This document shows positions 36,235 to 47,017 of a stretch of 64,000 nt of DNA, piece after piece (position 1 is the first letter of the stretch; the number at the start of each line of letters is the position of its first letter). The DNA is from Bradyrhizobium cajani (lineage in GTDB: Bacteria; Pseudomonadota; Alphaproteobacteria; Rhizobiales; Xanthobacteraceae), in assembly GCF_009759665.1 (NCBI RefSeq), contig NZ_WQNE01000018.1:1-64000 (forward strand), read 5' to 3'. The notes beneath the pieces were generated by a model. The model did not search any database, was not told where the DNA came from, and worked only from the letters and a program-made list of their open reading frames with translations. The translations under genes were made by a program, and so were the position numbers.

Positions 36235-36615
36235 TTATTTCTTGTCGAGCTCGGCGAAGACTTCCTTCGCGTTCCGGAACGCATCGACACCTGCCGGAAC
36301 GCCGCAATAGATCGCGACCTGCATGAAGACTTCGCGGATCTCTTCGCGCGTGGCGCCGTTGGCGAGCGCGCCGCGGACGTGGGTTTTCAGCTCGTGCGGG
36401 CGATTGAGTGCACAGAGCATTGCGAGGTTGAGGAAGCTGCGGGTCTTCCGCGTCAGACCCTCGCGGCTCCAGACGTAGCCCCAGCAATATTCCGTGGTGA
36501 GGTCCTGCATCGGGCGATTGAATTCGTCCGCGGATGCGATCGCCTTGTCGACGAACTCGTTGCCCAGCACGCTCTTGCGGATTTCGAGGCCGCGGTCGTA
36601 AGTCGCCTTGTCCAT
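36235..36615 (-). CDS. Carboxymuconolactone decarboxylase family protein, first copy
   Basis: This 126-residue PcaC-like protein has an EYCWGYVWSREGLTRKTRSF segment, LNLAMLCALNRPHELKTHVR with the conserved His, and a C-terminal EIREVFMQVAIYCGVPAGVD. PcaC removes CO2 from 4-carboxymuconolactone in protocatechuate degradation, but no other pca gene is nearby, so the true substrate may differ. A clear paralogue lies at 46617-47006 across the divergent promoter. ATG 36615 has GGAG before it. Confidence 0.85.
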   Translation of the reverse strand: MDKATYDRGLEIRKSVLGNEFVDKAIASADEFNRPMQDLTTEYCWGYVWSREGLTRKTRSFLNLAMLCALNRPHELKTHVRGALANGATREEIREVFMQVAIYCGVPAGVDAFRNAKEVFAELDKK

Positions 36616-36643
36616 GTTGTTCTCCGTTCCTTGTTCGGCGTTG

Positions 36644-37882
36644 TCAGCTCTTCGGCCAGAACGGCTTTGCCAATGCAAGCTCTGGCGGGAACACCGTCAC
36701 CGGCACGCCGGTCTGCCATTGCACGATGGTCATGCCGGCCCCGACGCGGCGGCCTTTCTCGTCGAACTTGATCTCACCCAGCGGGTAATACTTGGAGGGG
36801 CCGCCATCCATGGTGCGCAGCGCCTCGCCGACGGCGACGCGCTCGGCCTTGCCGGCCCTCTCCAGCGCGTCCTTGATCACCCACATGTCGCCATAGGTGG
36901 AGATCGCGTTCTGCGTCATCCACGGCTCCTTGTAGCGGGTCTTGAGTTCGGCGATCAGCGCCTCATGACCCTTGGCGCCCCAGCTCGCGACGCAGGTCAG
37001 CACGCCCTGGAGCAGTTCGGGGCTGACGGTCTGCAGCATGTCCGGCTCGGCGATCGCGATGCCGAACGAGATGGTCGGCACCTTGCCCTGGCCGAGGCCG
37101 AACTCGTTCATCTTCTCGAGCAGCAGCTTTGCGTCCGAAATCACCGTCGGCAGGAAGAACAGCAGGTCGGGTTTTGCCGAGCGGATCTTCTGCACCAGCG
37201 ACGTCGCGTCCGCCAGCGGCGGTGTGAACGTCTCGTCGACGATCAGCTGCAGCTGGTTCTCCGCCAGCAGGCCCTCGCGCATCGCCTTTGCGGAAGCGAT
37301 CGAGGCCCCCGTGTTGTCGGTCAGGATCGCGACCGTCTTCGGCCGCTTGCCTGAGGCCGTCTCCGCCAGCTTGATGAGCTGCGGCAACGCCTGCTTGGCC
37401 TGCGAGCCCGCGGTAGCGGCCGTCTGAAACACGTATTTGAAGCCGCGCTCGGTGATGAGGTCGGAGTAGGAGAGGGTGAGCATAGGCAGGTTTGCGCGCT
37501 CGGTGACCTCGGTCACCGCGAGCGTGAACGAGGACAGATAAGCGCCGCTCGCCGCAACCAGATCGGTCTCCTGCGCGACCATGCGCTGGGCGGCGTTCTT
37601 GGCCTTCTCGGTGGTGTCGCCGGAATCGAGCACGACGAGCTTCAGCTTGGCACCGCCGAGCGCCTTGATGCCACCTTGCGCGTTGATGTGATCGACCGCC
37701 ATCTCGGCGCCTTCGCGCATCACCGTGCCCGGGCGGGCATAGAGCCCGGAGATCGGCACCAGCAGGCCGACCTTGACCTCGGCAGGTTGCTGCGCCCAGG
37801 CGGCGCGGGATGCGATCAGCGTGCCGGAGGCGCCAGCGAGCAATGTTCGGCGCGTGATCGTAATCTTGCTCTTTGCAGTCAT
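36644..37882 (-). CDS. Branched-chain type ABC substrate-binding protein, tandem copy 2
   Basis: This 412-residue protein has a Tat-like signal (ITRRTLLAGASGTLIASRAA). The mature part follows the LivK fold: EVKVGLLVPISGLYARPGTV, NAQGGIKALGGAKLKLVVLD and ERGFKYVFQTAATAGSQAKQ. It is highly similar to the protein encoded immediately upstream (37916-39151), so the pair arose by tandem duplication. Both share one permease/ATPase set. Differences concentrated in the middle (VISDAKLLLEKMNEFGLGQG against NAVSDAKLGLEKISEFGLGQ) suggest related ligands. Confidence 0.9.
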   Translation of the reverse strand: MTAKSKITITRRTLLAGASGTLIASRAAWAQQPAEVKVGLLVPISGLYARPGTVMREGAEMAVDHINAQGGIKALGGAKLKLVVLDSGDTTEKAKNAAQRMVAQETDLVAASGAYLSSFTLAVTEVTERANLPMLTLSYSDLITERGFKYVFQTAATAGSQAKQALPQLIKLAETASGKRPKTVAILTDNTGASIASAKAMREGLLAENQLQLIVDETFTPPLADATSLVQKIRSAKPDLLFFLPTVISDAKLLLEKMNEFGLGQGKVPTISFGIAIAEPDMLQTVSPELLQGVLTCVASWGAKGHEALIAELKTRYKEPWMTQNAISTYGDMWVIKDALERAGKAERVAVGEALRTMDGGPSKYYPLGEIKFDEKGRRVGAGMTIVQWQTGVPVTVFPPELALAKPFWPKS

Positions 37883-37915
37883 GACAATTCTCCTCCCTGA
37901 AAATCGCGCGACGCT

Positions 37916-39151
37916 TTAGGATTTCTTCGGCCAGAACGGCTGAGCCTGCGCGAGGTCGGGCGGATAGACGGTGACAGGCACGCCCGATTGCCATTGCGCG
38001 ATGACGACGCCGGCGCCGACTCGGCGGCCCCTCTCGTCGAATTTGAGCTGACCTCCCGGATAGTATTTCGACGGGCCGGCATCCATGGTGCGGAAGGCCT
38101 GCGCGACGGCATTGCGGTCGGCCTTGGCAGCTTTCTCCAGCGCCTCCTTCATCAGCCACATGTCGCCATAGGTCGAGATGACGTTCTGCGTCATCCAGGG
38201 CTCCTTGTATTTGGCCTTGAGCTCGGCGATCAGGGCCTCGTGGCCCTTCGAACCCCAGTTGGCGACGATGGTCATGATGCCCTGTACGGTCTCCGGGTTC
38301 ACGCTCTGGAGCATGTCCGGTTCGGCGATGGTGATGCTGAAGGACACGGTTGGGATCTTGCCCTGGCCGAGGCCGAACTCGCTGATTTTCTCCAGGCCGA
38401 GCTTGGCGTCCGACACTGCATTCGGCATGAACAGCAGCAGATCGGGCTTGGCGGAGCGAACCTTCTGGATCAGCGGCGTCGCATCCGACAGGGGCGGGGT
38501 CCAGACTTCCTCGACGACGAGCTGGAGGCCTTCCTGCGCGAACAGCTTTTCCTTGAGCGCCTTGGCTGTGGCGACCGAGGTCGCCGTGTTGTCCATCAGC
38601 ATCGCCACAGTCTTCGGCTTCTTGCCCGAAGCATTCTCGGCGAGCTTCATCAGCGTCGGCAGGCCGAGCTCGGACTGGCGGCTCGCGGTGGCCGCGGTCT
38701 GGAAGATGTATTTGAAGCCGCGGTCGGTCAAAAGGTCGGAATAGGACAGCGTCAGCACCGGCAGTTCGGCGCGCTCGGTCACCTCGGTGACCGCGAGCGT
38801 GAAGGAGGAGAGATAGGAGCCGGTGGCGGCGACCAGATCGGCCTCCTGCGCCACCATGCGCTGAGCTGCATTCTTGGCCTTCTCGGTGGTGTCGCCGCAG
38901 TCGATCACGACCAGCTTCAGCTTGGCGCCGCCGAGTGCCTTGATGCCGCCCTGCGCGTTGATGTGCTCGATGCCCATCTCGGCGCCCATCTTCATCACCT
39001 GGCCGGGGCGGGTGTAGATGCCCGACAGCGGCACGATCAGCCCGACCTTGACCTCGGCCGGTCCTTGCGCGCGAGCCACGCCGGCAAGGCCGACGGCGGC
39101 AGCGCCTGACAGCACAGTTCGGCGCGAGAGTCCCTTCGATGCCTTGTTCAT
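37916..39151 (-). CDS. Branched-chain type ABC substrate-binding protein, tandem copy 1
   Basis: This 411-residue receptor has a Tat signal (LSRRTVLSGAAAVGLAGVAR). The mature start EVKVGLIVPLSGIYTRPGQV is followed by NAQGGIKALGGAKLKLVVID and a C-terminal WQSGVPVTVYPPDLAQAQPF. It is encoded next to the LivF-like ATPase and in tandem with a close copy. Use of the Tat rather than the Sec pathway by both copies is unusual for this family. ATG 39151 is preceded by GGGAGAG. Confidence 0.9.
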   Translation of the reverse strand: MNKASKGLSRRTVLSGAAAVGLAGVARAQGPAEVKVGLIVPLSGIYTRPGQVMKMGAEMGIEHINAQGGIKALGGAKLKLVVIDCGDTTEKAKNAAQRMVAQEADLVAATGSYLSSFTLAVTEVTERAELPVLTLSYSDLLTDRGFKYIFQTAATASRQSELGLPTLMKLAENASGKKPKTVAMLMDNTATSVATAKALKEKLFAQEGLQLVVEEVWTPPLSDATPLIQKVRSAKPDLLLFMPNAVSDAKLGLEKISEFGLGQGKIPTVSFSITIAEPDMLQSVNPETVQGIMTIVANWGSKGHEALIAELKAKYKEPWMTQNVISTYGDMWLMKEALEKAAKADRNAVAQAFRTMDAGPSKYYPGGQLKFDERGRRVGAGVVIAQWQSGVPVTVYPPDLAQAQPFWPKKS

Positions 39152-39185
39152 TGTGTTCTCTCCCTTGTATTTGTTTTTGTGTTGG

Positions 39186-41652
<2,467 letters not shown>

Positions 41653-41654
41653 GG

Positions 41655-42590
41655 TCACGTCCTCTCGACCATGCGTCCGAAGAAGCCTTGCGGACGGAAG
41701 AAGATGATGAGGAGGAAGACGGCGAAGATCGCAGCGTTCTGCAATTGGGTCGGCAGGATCAGCGTCGACATCTGCTGCACGAGGCCGATCGTCATGCCGC
41801 CCCAGAAGGCGCCGATGATGCTGCCCATGCCGCCGAGCACGACGCCGGCATACATGACGATGACGTATTCGAGGCCGACGAACGGGTGGAACGGATAGTT
41901 GGTGGCCAGCAGTCCGCCGGCGATCGCGGTGATGCCGCAGCCGAGCGCAAAGGCGGTGCGATGCGCGCGGTCGACGTCGATGCCCATATAGGTCGCGGCG
42001 GTCGGATTGTCGGCCGCGGCGCGGAGCGATTTGCCGATCCGAGTGCGCGTAATCAGCAGCGAGAGCAAAATCATCATCGCCAGCGAGACGACCGCATCGA
42101 TGCTGCGGGCCTTGTTGAGAAAGATGCTCATGTCGAAGAACGGGCCGAGCTCCCAGGCGGAGCTCGACAGCGGCGTGCGGATCGAGGCCAGCACCGAGCC
42201 GAACACAATGAGGCCGCCGTTCTGCAGGATCAGCGCGATGCCGAGCGTGAGGATGAGCTGGGCGTAGTGGCCTTCGCCTTCCAGCGAGGCCGTGCGCGTC
42301 CCTGAGACGTGCGAGATCAGCATCCGATGGACGAAATAGCCGAACACGGCTAGCACGGGGCCGGCCAGCAGGATGGCGACGAACGGTCCGACCGTATTTC
42401 CGAACACCGCCTGCACGCCGGCGGCGGTGAAGAGATAGAAGGCCGTGTACATGCCGAGCATCATGAAATCGCCATGGGCGAAGTTGATGACGCGCATGAC
42501 GCCGAAGATCAGGCCGAGCCCGACGCACATCAGGCCGTAAACGGCGCCGATCAGAAGGCCCGCGGCGAGCGCTTGCAAAAATCCTTCCAT
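41655..42590 (-). CDS. LivH-type ABC permease
   Basis: This 311-residue membrane protein has LivH features: AVYGLMCVGLGLIFGVMRVI, NFAHGDFMMLGMY, coupling loop RTRIGKSLRAAADNPTAATY, and VVLGGMGSIIGAFWGGM. It pairs with the permease half of the LivM-LivG fusion two bases downstream. ATG 42590 follows GGAGG by eight bases. The 79-base gap to the PrpD-type gene upstream shows no clear terminator, so it is probably in the same operon. Confidence 0.9.
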   Translation of the reverse strand: MEGFLQALAAGLLIGAVYGLMCVGLGLIFGVMRVINFAHGDFMMLGMYTAFYLFTAAGVQAVFGNTVGPFVAILLAGPVLAVFGYFVHRMLISHVSGTRTASLEGEGHYAQLILTLGIALILQNGGLIVFGSVLASIRTPLSSSAWELGPFFDMSIFLNKARSIDAVVSLAMMILLSLLITRTRIGKSLRAAADNPTAATYMGIDVDRAHRTAFALGCGITAIAGGLLATNYPFHPFVGLEYVIVMYAGVVLGGMGSIIGAFWGGMTIGLVQQMSTLILPTQLQNAAIFAVFLLIIFFRPQGFFGRMVERT

Positions 42591-42669
42591 CAGCCTCGCC
42601 TCCGCGCTGCTGGCGATCCTAAGCTGGTCTCCAAATCGACCATGTTTCCCCCGTACTCTCCGGCATTTC

Positions 42670-44061
42670 TTATGATGCCGATCGTAGAACCCGTTCCGTC
42701 TCCAGGCGGCACTGCGCTGCAATGGCGCCGGCACTGCCGAGCCGTTCGCAGTCTTCGATGAGTTTTTCGAGCCGATGCGCGCGGTCCTCGCCGAGCACGC
42801 GGCTGGCGGCGGCGCGAAAGCGCGCGCGAATATCTGCAGGCGTTGCGGCGATGACGTCGGGCAGAGCGTGCTGAATCGTTCGGCCGCCGCGCAGATGCAC
42901 GGTCACGTCCGCGCCCTGCTTGCCGGGAAAGGCGGCGGTGAAGCCGGCATCGGCCTTGAGGTCTGTCACTGCAACCAGGCGAACGATGTCGGTATCATCG
43001 AGCTCAGAGTAATTCTCTTCCTCGATCTCGCCTCGCGCCAGGGTCGCGGCGACGCTGAACGGAATGCTCATCTTGGCTTGCAGCGCGTTGCGATAGGGCC
43101 CCTTGGAATCGCAGCCGGGATAGCGAACGGCGGCATCGGGCGCGCGAATGACGACGCGGTCGATCTCATCGGGGCTGGCGAGCTCGTGCGAGACGCGGAG
43201 CGCGGCTTGAGTTGCGGTCTGCGCGAAATTGCAGGCCGGGACCGGCTTGTTATAGACGGCCATGATCTCGCTTTCCCCGTTCGGGAAGAGCTCGATGCTG
43301 CCCGGCGCCGCTTGGCGGCGATAGGCGGCGAACAGACCGGCTTCGCCTTCGAGGATCGTTTCCGAGCCGAACGCGCCGGCTGCGGCAAGGCCAAGCGCCT
43401 TGATCGCGTTGCTGGCGGCAAAGCCCGGATGGAAATACATGTCGGAGCCGCCGGCATGCGGCCATTCGTTGAGACCGCTGGAGGTATTGGCCGCGATCGC
43501 GATGGCGCTGGTTGCCTGGTCGTCGGACAGGCCGAGCGCAAAACTTCCCGCGAGCGCCGCGCCAGGCGGCGCCACCAGGCCCGTCGGGCGATAGAGCCGC
43601 GCGAGGTCTGAGGTCAGCAGCGCGCGGCCGATCCGCGCGCCGGTCTCATAGCCGATGATGGCGGAAGCGAGCAGCTTGGCGCCGTGCAGCTGCGATTGCT
43701 CCGAAAGAGCGAGCAGCGTCGGCCAGATCACGACGCCATGGTGCGCGATGCTGGCTGCATGCATGTCTTCTCGCACGAGGCCGTGCCCCAGCACGGCATT
43801 GGCGAAGGCGGCATCGGCCGGCGACGAGAGTTGCGACGTCCCGATGATCGTCGCATTGCCGCCGGCTTGCGCGATCGCAACGGCCTGGCGGCTCCAGGGA
43901 TGATTTCCGGCCTCGAGGGCGCAGGACAGGAAGTCGAGCAGGCAGAGCTTTGCCTTGGCGACGACCTCCGGCCCGAAATCTCCGAGATCCAGTGCAAGCA
44001 CGCTCCGCGCCATCTGGCGCGCGAGCGAGACCTTGCCTGATCCGGTCGGACCGATCGTCAT
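42670..44061 (-). CDS. MmgE/PrpD family protein, first copy
   Basis: This 463-residue protein is of the MmgE/PrpD family, whose members include 2-methylcitrate dehydratase, cis-aconitate decarboxylase and iminodisuccinate epimerase. An N-terminal all-helical domain (CLLDFLSCALEAGNHPWSRQ, LGHGLVREDMHAASIAHHGV) and a lid domain with ASNAIKALGLAAAGAFGSET can be read. The HHG segment near residue 107 holds candidate active-site histidines. No prpB or prpC gene is nearby. A second, divergent family member lies across the promoter (45213-46589). Substrate not known. Confidence 0.87.
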   Translation of the reverse strand: MTIGPTGSGKVSLARQMARSVLALDLGDFGPEVVAKAKLCLLDFLSCALEAGNHPWSRQAVAIAQAGGNATIIGTSQLSSPADAAFANAVLGHGLVREDMHAASIAHHGVVIWPTLLALSEQSQLHGAKLLASAIIGYETGARIGRALLTSDLARLYRPTGLVAPPGAALAGSFALGLSDDQATSAIAIAANTSSGLNEWPHAGGSDMYFHPGFAASNAIKALGLAAAGAFGSETILEGEAGLFAAYRRQAAPGSIELFPNGESEIMAVYNKPVPACNFAQTATQAALRVSHELASPDEIDRVVIRAPDAAVRYPGCDSKGPYRNALQAKMSIPFSVAATLARGEIEEENYSELDDTDIVRLVAVTDLKADAGFTAAFPGKQGADVTVHLRGGRTIQHALPDVIAATPADIRARFRAAASRVLGEDRAHRLEKLIEDCERLGSAGAIAAQCRLETERVLRSAS

Positions 44062-44091
44062 CGCAATCGTTCTCCCTCAAGGCTTGTGCGA

Positions 44092-44985
44092 TCAGCCGCG
44101 CATCTCGACGCCGGCCCACTCCTCGAGCACTTTTGCGATCGAGGTGAAGTCGGACGACGCGCCGTATTTGGCGTTGGTGATCGCGAGCATCTGCCGCACT
44201 ACTGCGCCGCAGACCATCGGCACGCCCATCGCCTCGGCCTCGTCCACGCAGAGGCGGACATCCTTGTAGGAAAGGCCGGTGGCGAAGCCGAAATCGAACG
44301 TGCCGGGCAGCACCGCGCGGGGGAATTTGTCTTCGGACGCGCTGTTGCGGCCGCTGCTGGCGTTGATGATGTCGATCAGCACCTTTGCGTTGACGCCGCC
44401 CTTGACGCCCATCGCGACGGCTTCCGAAGTGATGACGAGTGCCGCGGCCGCCATCAGATTGTTGGCGAGCTTGGCCGTCTGCGCCACGCCGGGCTTGTCG
44501 CCGGTGTAGAACAGCTTGCCGAAATTCTTCAGGATCGGCTGCACGGTGTCGTAGGTCGCCTGCGGGCAGGACACCATAACGGCGAGCGTGCCGTTGACGG
44601 CGCCCTTGATGCCGCCGCTCACGGGGGCATCGACCAGCGTCATGCCTTTGGCCTTCAGGCCTTCCGCGACGAGCTTTGCCGCGCCGGGACCGGAGGTCGA
44701 CAGATCGATCACGATCTTGGCGCGGTTGCCACTGCTGATGCCGTCCTGTCCGAGCGTGACGGCCTTGACGATGTCGGGCGTCGGCAGGCTGGCGAGCACG
44801 ATGTCGGCGCGCGAGGCGACATCTGCCGGCGATTTGCCCAGCTGCGCGCCGCGCTTGATCAACGGTTGTACTGCCTCGGCCTGCGTGTCATAGACGACGA
44901 GCGAATAGCCCGCGTCGATCAATCGCTCCGCCATGGGACCGCCCATGCGGCCCGTGCCGATTACGCCGAGGATCTCTCCCGCCAT
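44092..44985 (-). CDS. 3-hydroxyisobutyrate dehydrogenase-like NAD(P)-dependent oxidoreductase
   Basis: This 297-residue beta-hydroxyacid dehydrogenase has the nucleotide loop LGVIGTGRMGGPMAERLIDA, the substrate-binding TLVDAPVSGGIKGAVNGTLA, and the catalytic-Lys motif AQTAKLANNLMAAA. It should oxidise a hydroxy acid, or reduce the matching semialdehyde. It is the first gene of the long minus-strand series, reading away from the shared divergent promoter at 45114-45150. The ATG lies about 120 bases downstream of the predicted transcription start. Confidence 0.9.
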   Translation of the reverse strand: MAGEILGVIGTGRMGGPMAERLIDAGYSLVVYDTQAEAVQPLIKRGAQLGKSPADVASRADIVLASLPTPDIVKAVTLGQDGISSGNRAKIVIDLSTSGPGAAKLVAEGLKAKGMTLVDAPVSGGIKGAVNGTLAVMVSCPQATYDTVQPILKNFGKLFYTGDKPGVAQTAKLANNLMAAAALVITSEAVAMGVKGGVNAKVLIDIINASSGRNSASEDKFPRAVLPGTFDFGFATGLSYKDVRLCVDEAEAMGVPMVCGAVVRQMLAITNAKYGASSDFTSIAKVLEEWAGVEMRG

Positions 44986-45113
44986 CTTCTACTCCCTGTC
45001 GCGCGATCCCGTGACGGGCGCGCCTTCTTGATCGCGTTGGTCAATCGTTTTCGCCGGCCGGCCTTGTCGGCCGCCGTCGTCGTGGCGGCGGGATCCCGCG
45101 CCAAGGGGGCGGA

Positions 45114-45150
45114 TTGTTATGATTGTCAGACAAGCTGTCAAGCATAACAT
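45114..45150. promoter_or_regulatory. Superimposed divergent promoters with palindromic operator
   Basis: Plus-strand promoter: TTGTCA (45123-45128), 16 bases, TAACAT (45145-45150). Minus-strand promoter: TTGACA (45141-45136), 16 bases, TAACAA (45119-45114). The two overlap almost completely because the segment is an imperfect inverted repeat with arms TTATGATTG (45117-45125) and CAAGCATAA (45140-45148). Inside is the perfect palindrome TTGTCAGACAA (45123-45133), which resembles sites of FCD-type GntR regulators. RNA polymerase could occupy only one orientation at a time. The sequence is seen directly; function is inferred. Confidence 0.6.
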
Positions 45151-45212
45151 TTGGGGTCGACAGTTTGCCGCGGATCGTCCTATGGTCCGGGAAAACGAGG
45201 ACGACGCCCCAC

Positions 45213-46589
45213 GTGCCGCAAGATTCAATTCCGAGTGTGAGCAGGACGCTCGCCGATTTCGTCGCGTCCTCGTCATGGGCGAACGTGGAGGCGCAGAGCG
45301 TTGAGGCGCGGCGGTCGATCCTCAATTTCTTTGCGACCGCGCTCGGCTCCGCGCGCGATCCCGTTGTCACCGCTGCGATGCGCACACTGGCGCCGTTCAG
45401 CGGCGCCGCGACATCGACCGTCATCGGTCATTCACAGCCGATGGACGCGCTGTGCGCCTCGTTTCTCAATGCCATCTCGGCCAACCTGCTCGACTTCGAC
45501 GATACCCATCCCGAGACGATCATTCATCCGGCAGCGCCGGTTGCCGCGCCCATCCTAGCGCTAGCAGAGATGCGAAAACTGTCCGGACGCGAGGTGCTGA
45601 CGGCTTTCATCCTCGGTGTGGATGTCGAGTGCCGCATCGGCAACGCGGTTTCGCCGCGTCACTACGCGCGCGGCTGGCACATCACTTCGACCTGCGGGAT
45701 TTTTGGCGCGGCCGCGGCGTGCGCGAAGCTGTTGGGCTTACCGGCAGAGGGGATTGCAAACGCCGTCGGAATTGCAGCGAGCCAGTCCGCCGGCAATGTC
45801 GAGAACCTGCCGAGCGCCGCCAAGAATGTCAGCGTGGGCAATTCGGCGCGTAACGGATTGTTCGCCGCGCTGCTTGCGCAGCAGGGTTATGAGGCTGCGC
45901 CCCGTGCGATCGAGGGGCCGCTCGGCTGGGCCCGCACCATGGGCGACGAGCCGGACGTCGCACGTCTGCTCGACGGTCTCGGCAAGACCTGGGAGATCGC
46001 AAAGAACACCTACAAGCCCTATCCCGCTGGGATCGTGTTCCATGCGGTCATCGACGCCTGCCTGCTGCTGCGCGAGCGGATCGGACGGCGGGGCGACAAG
46101 ATCGAGTCGGTGACGGTGCAAGGCTCGGCGCTGCTGCTCGCGCGGGGCGATCGCCCGGTCAACAACGAGCGCGATGCGCGGGTCAGCATCCACCATTGCG
46201 CGGCTTGCGGATTGCTGCTCGGCACGGCCGGCGTTGCTGAGTTCGCGAGAGAGACCGTGGTTCGGACCGATATCGCACAGCTGCGGCAGAAGGTGAGGGC
46301 GGAGCTGGACGACGCGATGTCGGACGGCGCTGCTCGCGTTATCCTGCACCTGTCGACCGGTGAGGTGCTGACGGAGACCGTCAATTCGCCTCGTGGCAGC
46401 CAGCTGGCTCCGCTCGGAGATCAGGACCTCGAAGCCAAGCTACGCGAAGGCGTGCGGACCGGTCGGAGCGATTGGGATGCGAGCCGTGTCATCGACGCGG
46501 TCTGGCGGCTCGATGCGGTCGATGACGTCGGCAATCTCTTGCAATCTTTGCGACCGCCATCGGCGTCGCTCCAGACAACTTCCAACTAG
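45213..46589 (+). CDS. MmgE/PrpD family protein, second copy
   Basis: This 458-residue family member has SILNFFATALGSARDPVVTA, NLLDFDDTHPETIIHPAAPV (Asp/His-rich active-site segment), GWHITSTCGIFGAAAACAKL and NTYKPYPAGIVFHAVIDACL. These motifs are closer to the common MmgE/PrpD pattern than those of the copy at 42670. I start at GTG 45213 (MPQDSIPSVSRTL) because codons further upstream in this frame run into the promoter; GTG at 45237 is another option. It is the first gene of the divergent unit. Confidence 0.85.
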   Translation: MPQDSIPSVSRTLADFVASSSWANVEAQSVEARRSILNFFATALGSARDPVVTAAMRTLAPFSGAATSTVIGHSQPMDALCASFLNAISANLLDFDDTHPETIIHPAAPVAAPILALAEMRKLSGREVLTAFILGVDVECRIGNAVSPRHYARGWHITSTCGIFGAAAACAKLLGLPAEGIANAVGIAASQSAGNVENLPSAAKNVSVGNSARNGLFAALLAQQGYEAAPRAIEGPLGWARTMGDEPDVARLLDGLGKTWEIAKNTYKPYPAGIVFHAVIDACLLLRERIGRRGDKIESVTVQGSALLLARGDRPVNNERDARVSIHHCAACGLLLGTAGVAEFARETVVRTDIAQLRQKVRAELDDAMSDGAARVILHLSTGEVLTETVNSPRGSQLAPLGDQDLEAKLREGVRTGRSDWDASRVIDAVWRLDAVDDVGNLLQSLRPPSASLQTTSN

Positions 46590-46616
46590 AAGCTCTCAAG
46601 ACCGAAAGGGACGATC

Positions 46617-47006
46617 ATGAGCAAGACCGAACTGTTCGAAAAGGGCCTCAAGGTTCGCAAGGAGGTGCTCGGCGAAGACTACGTCAACAAATCGATCGCA
46701 GGCGCCGACGAGTTCACGCGGACGATGGCGGAATGGTCCACCGAGTTCTGCTGGGGCGCCCTGTGGACGCGGCCCGGCGTCGACCGTCGCACGCGCTCGA
46801 TCGTCAATCTGGCGATGCTCGGCGCGCTGAACCGCCCGCACGAGCTGAAGCTGCACGTCAAGGGCGCGCTGAAGAACGGGCTGACCAAGGAGGAGATCAA
46901 GGAGATCCTGCTCCAGGTCGCCGTCTACTGTGGCGTGCCCGCCGGCATCGATGCCTTCCGCAACGCGCGCGAGGCTTTCAACGAGGTCGACGCGGCCGGT
47001 TCCTGA
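46617..47006 (+). CDS. Carboxymuconolactone decarboxylase family protein, second copy
   Basis: This 129-residue protein is paralogous to the one at 36235-36615: EFCWGALWTRPGVDRRTRSI, VNLAMLGALNRPHELKLHVK, and LLQVAVYCGVPAGIDAFRNA. Family members decarboxylate carboxymuconolactone or act as small peroxidases; the lack of a CxxC motif argues against an AhpD-type peroxidase. It is preceded by AAGGGA and lies 27 bases after the PrpD-type gene and 11 bases before the metallohydrolase gene. Adjacency to a lactonase-like gene supports a lactone substrate. Confidence 0.87.
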   Translation: MSKTELFEKGLKVRKEVLGEDYVNKSIAGADEFTRTMAEWSTEFCWGALWTRPGVDRRTRSIVNLAMLGALNRPHELKLHVKGALKNGLTKEEIKEILLQVAVYCGVPAGIDAFRNAREAFNEVDAAGS

Positions 47007-47017
47007 GCGCTAGTCCC

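Noticed and set aside
36235..36615. Protocatechuate pathway (pcaC) assignment
   Set aside because: No pcaB, pcaD, pcaG or pcaH gene is in the window; only the family-level name is supported.
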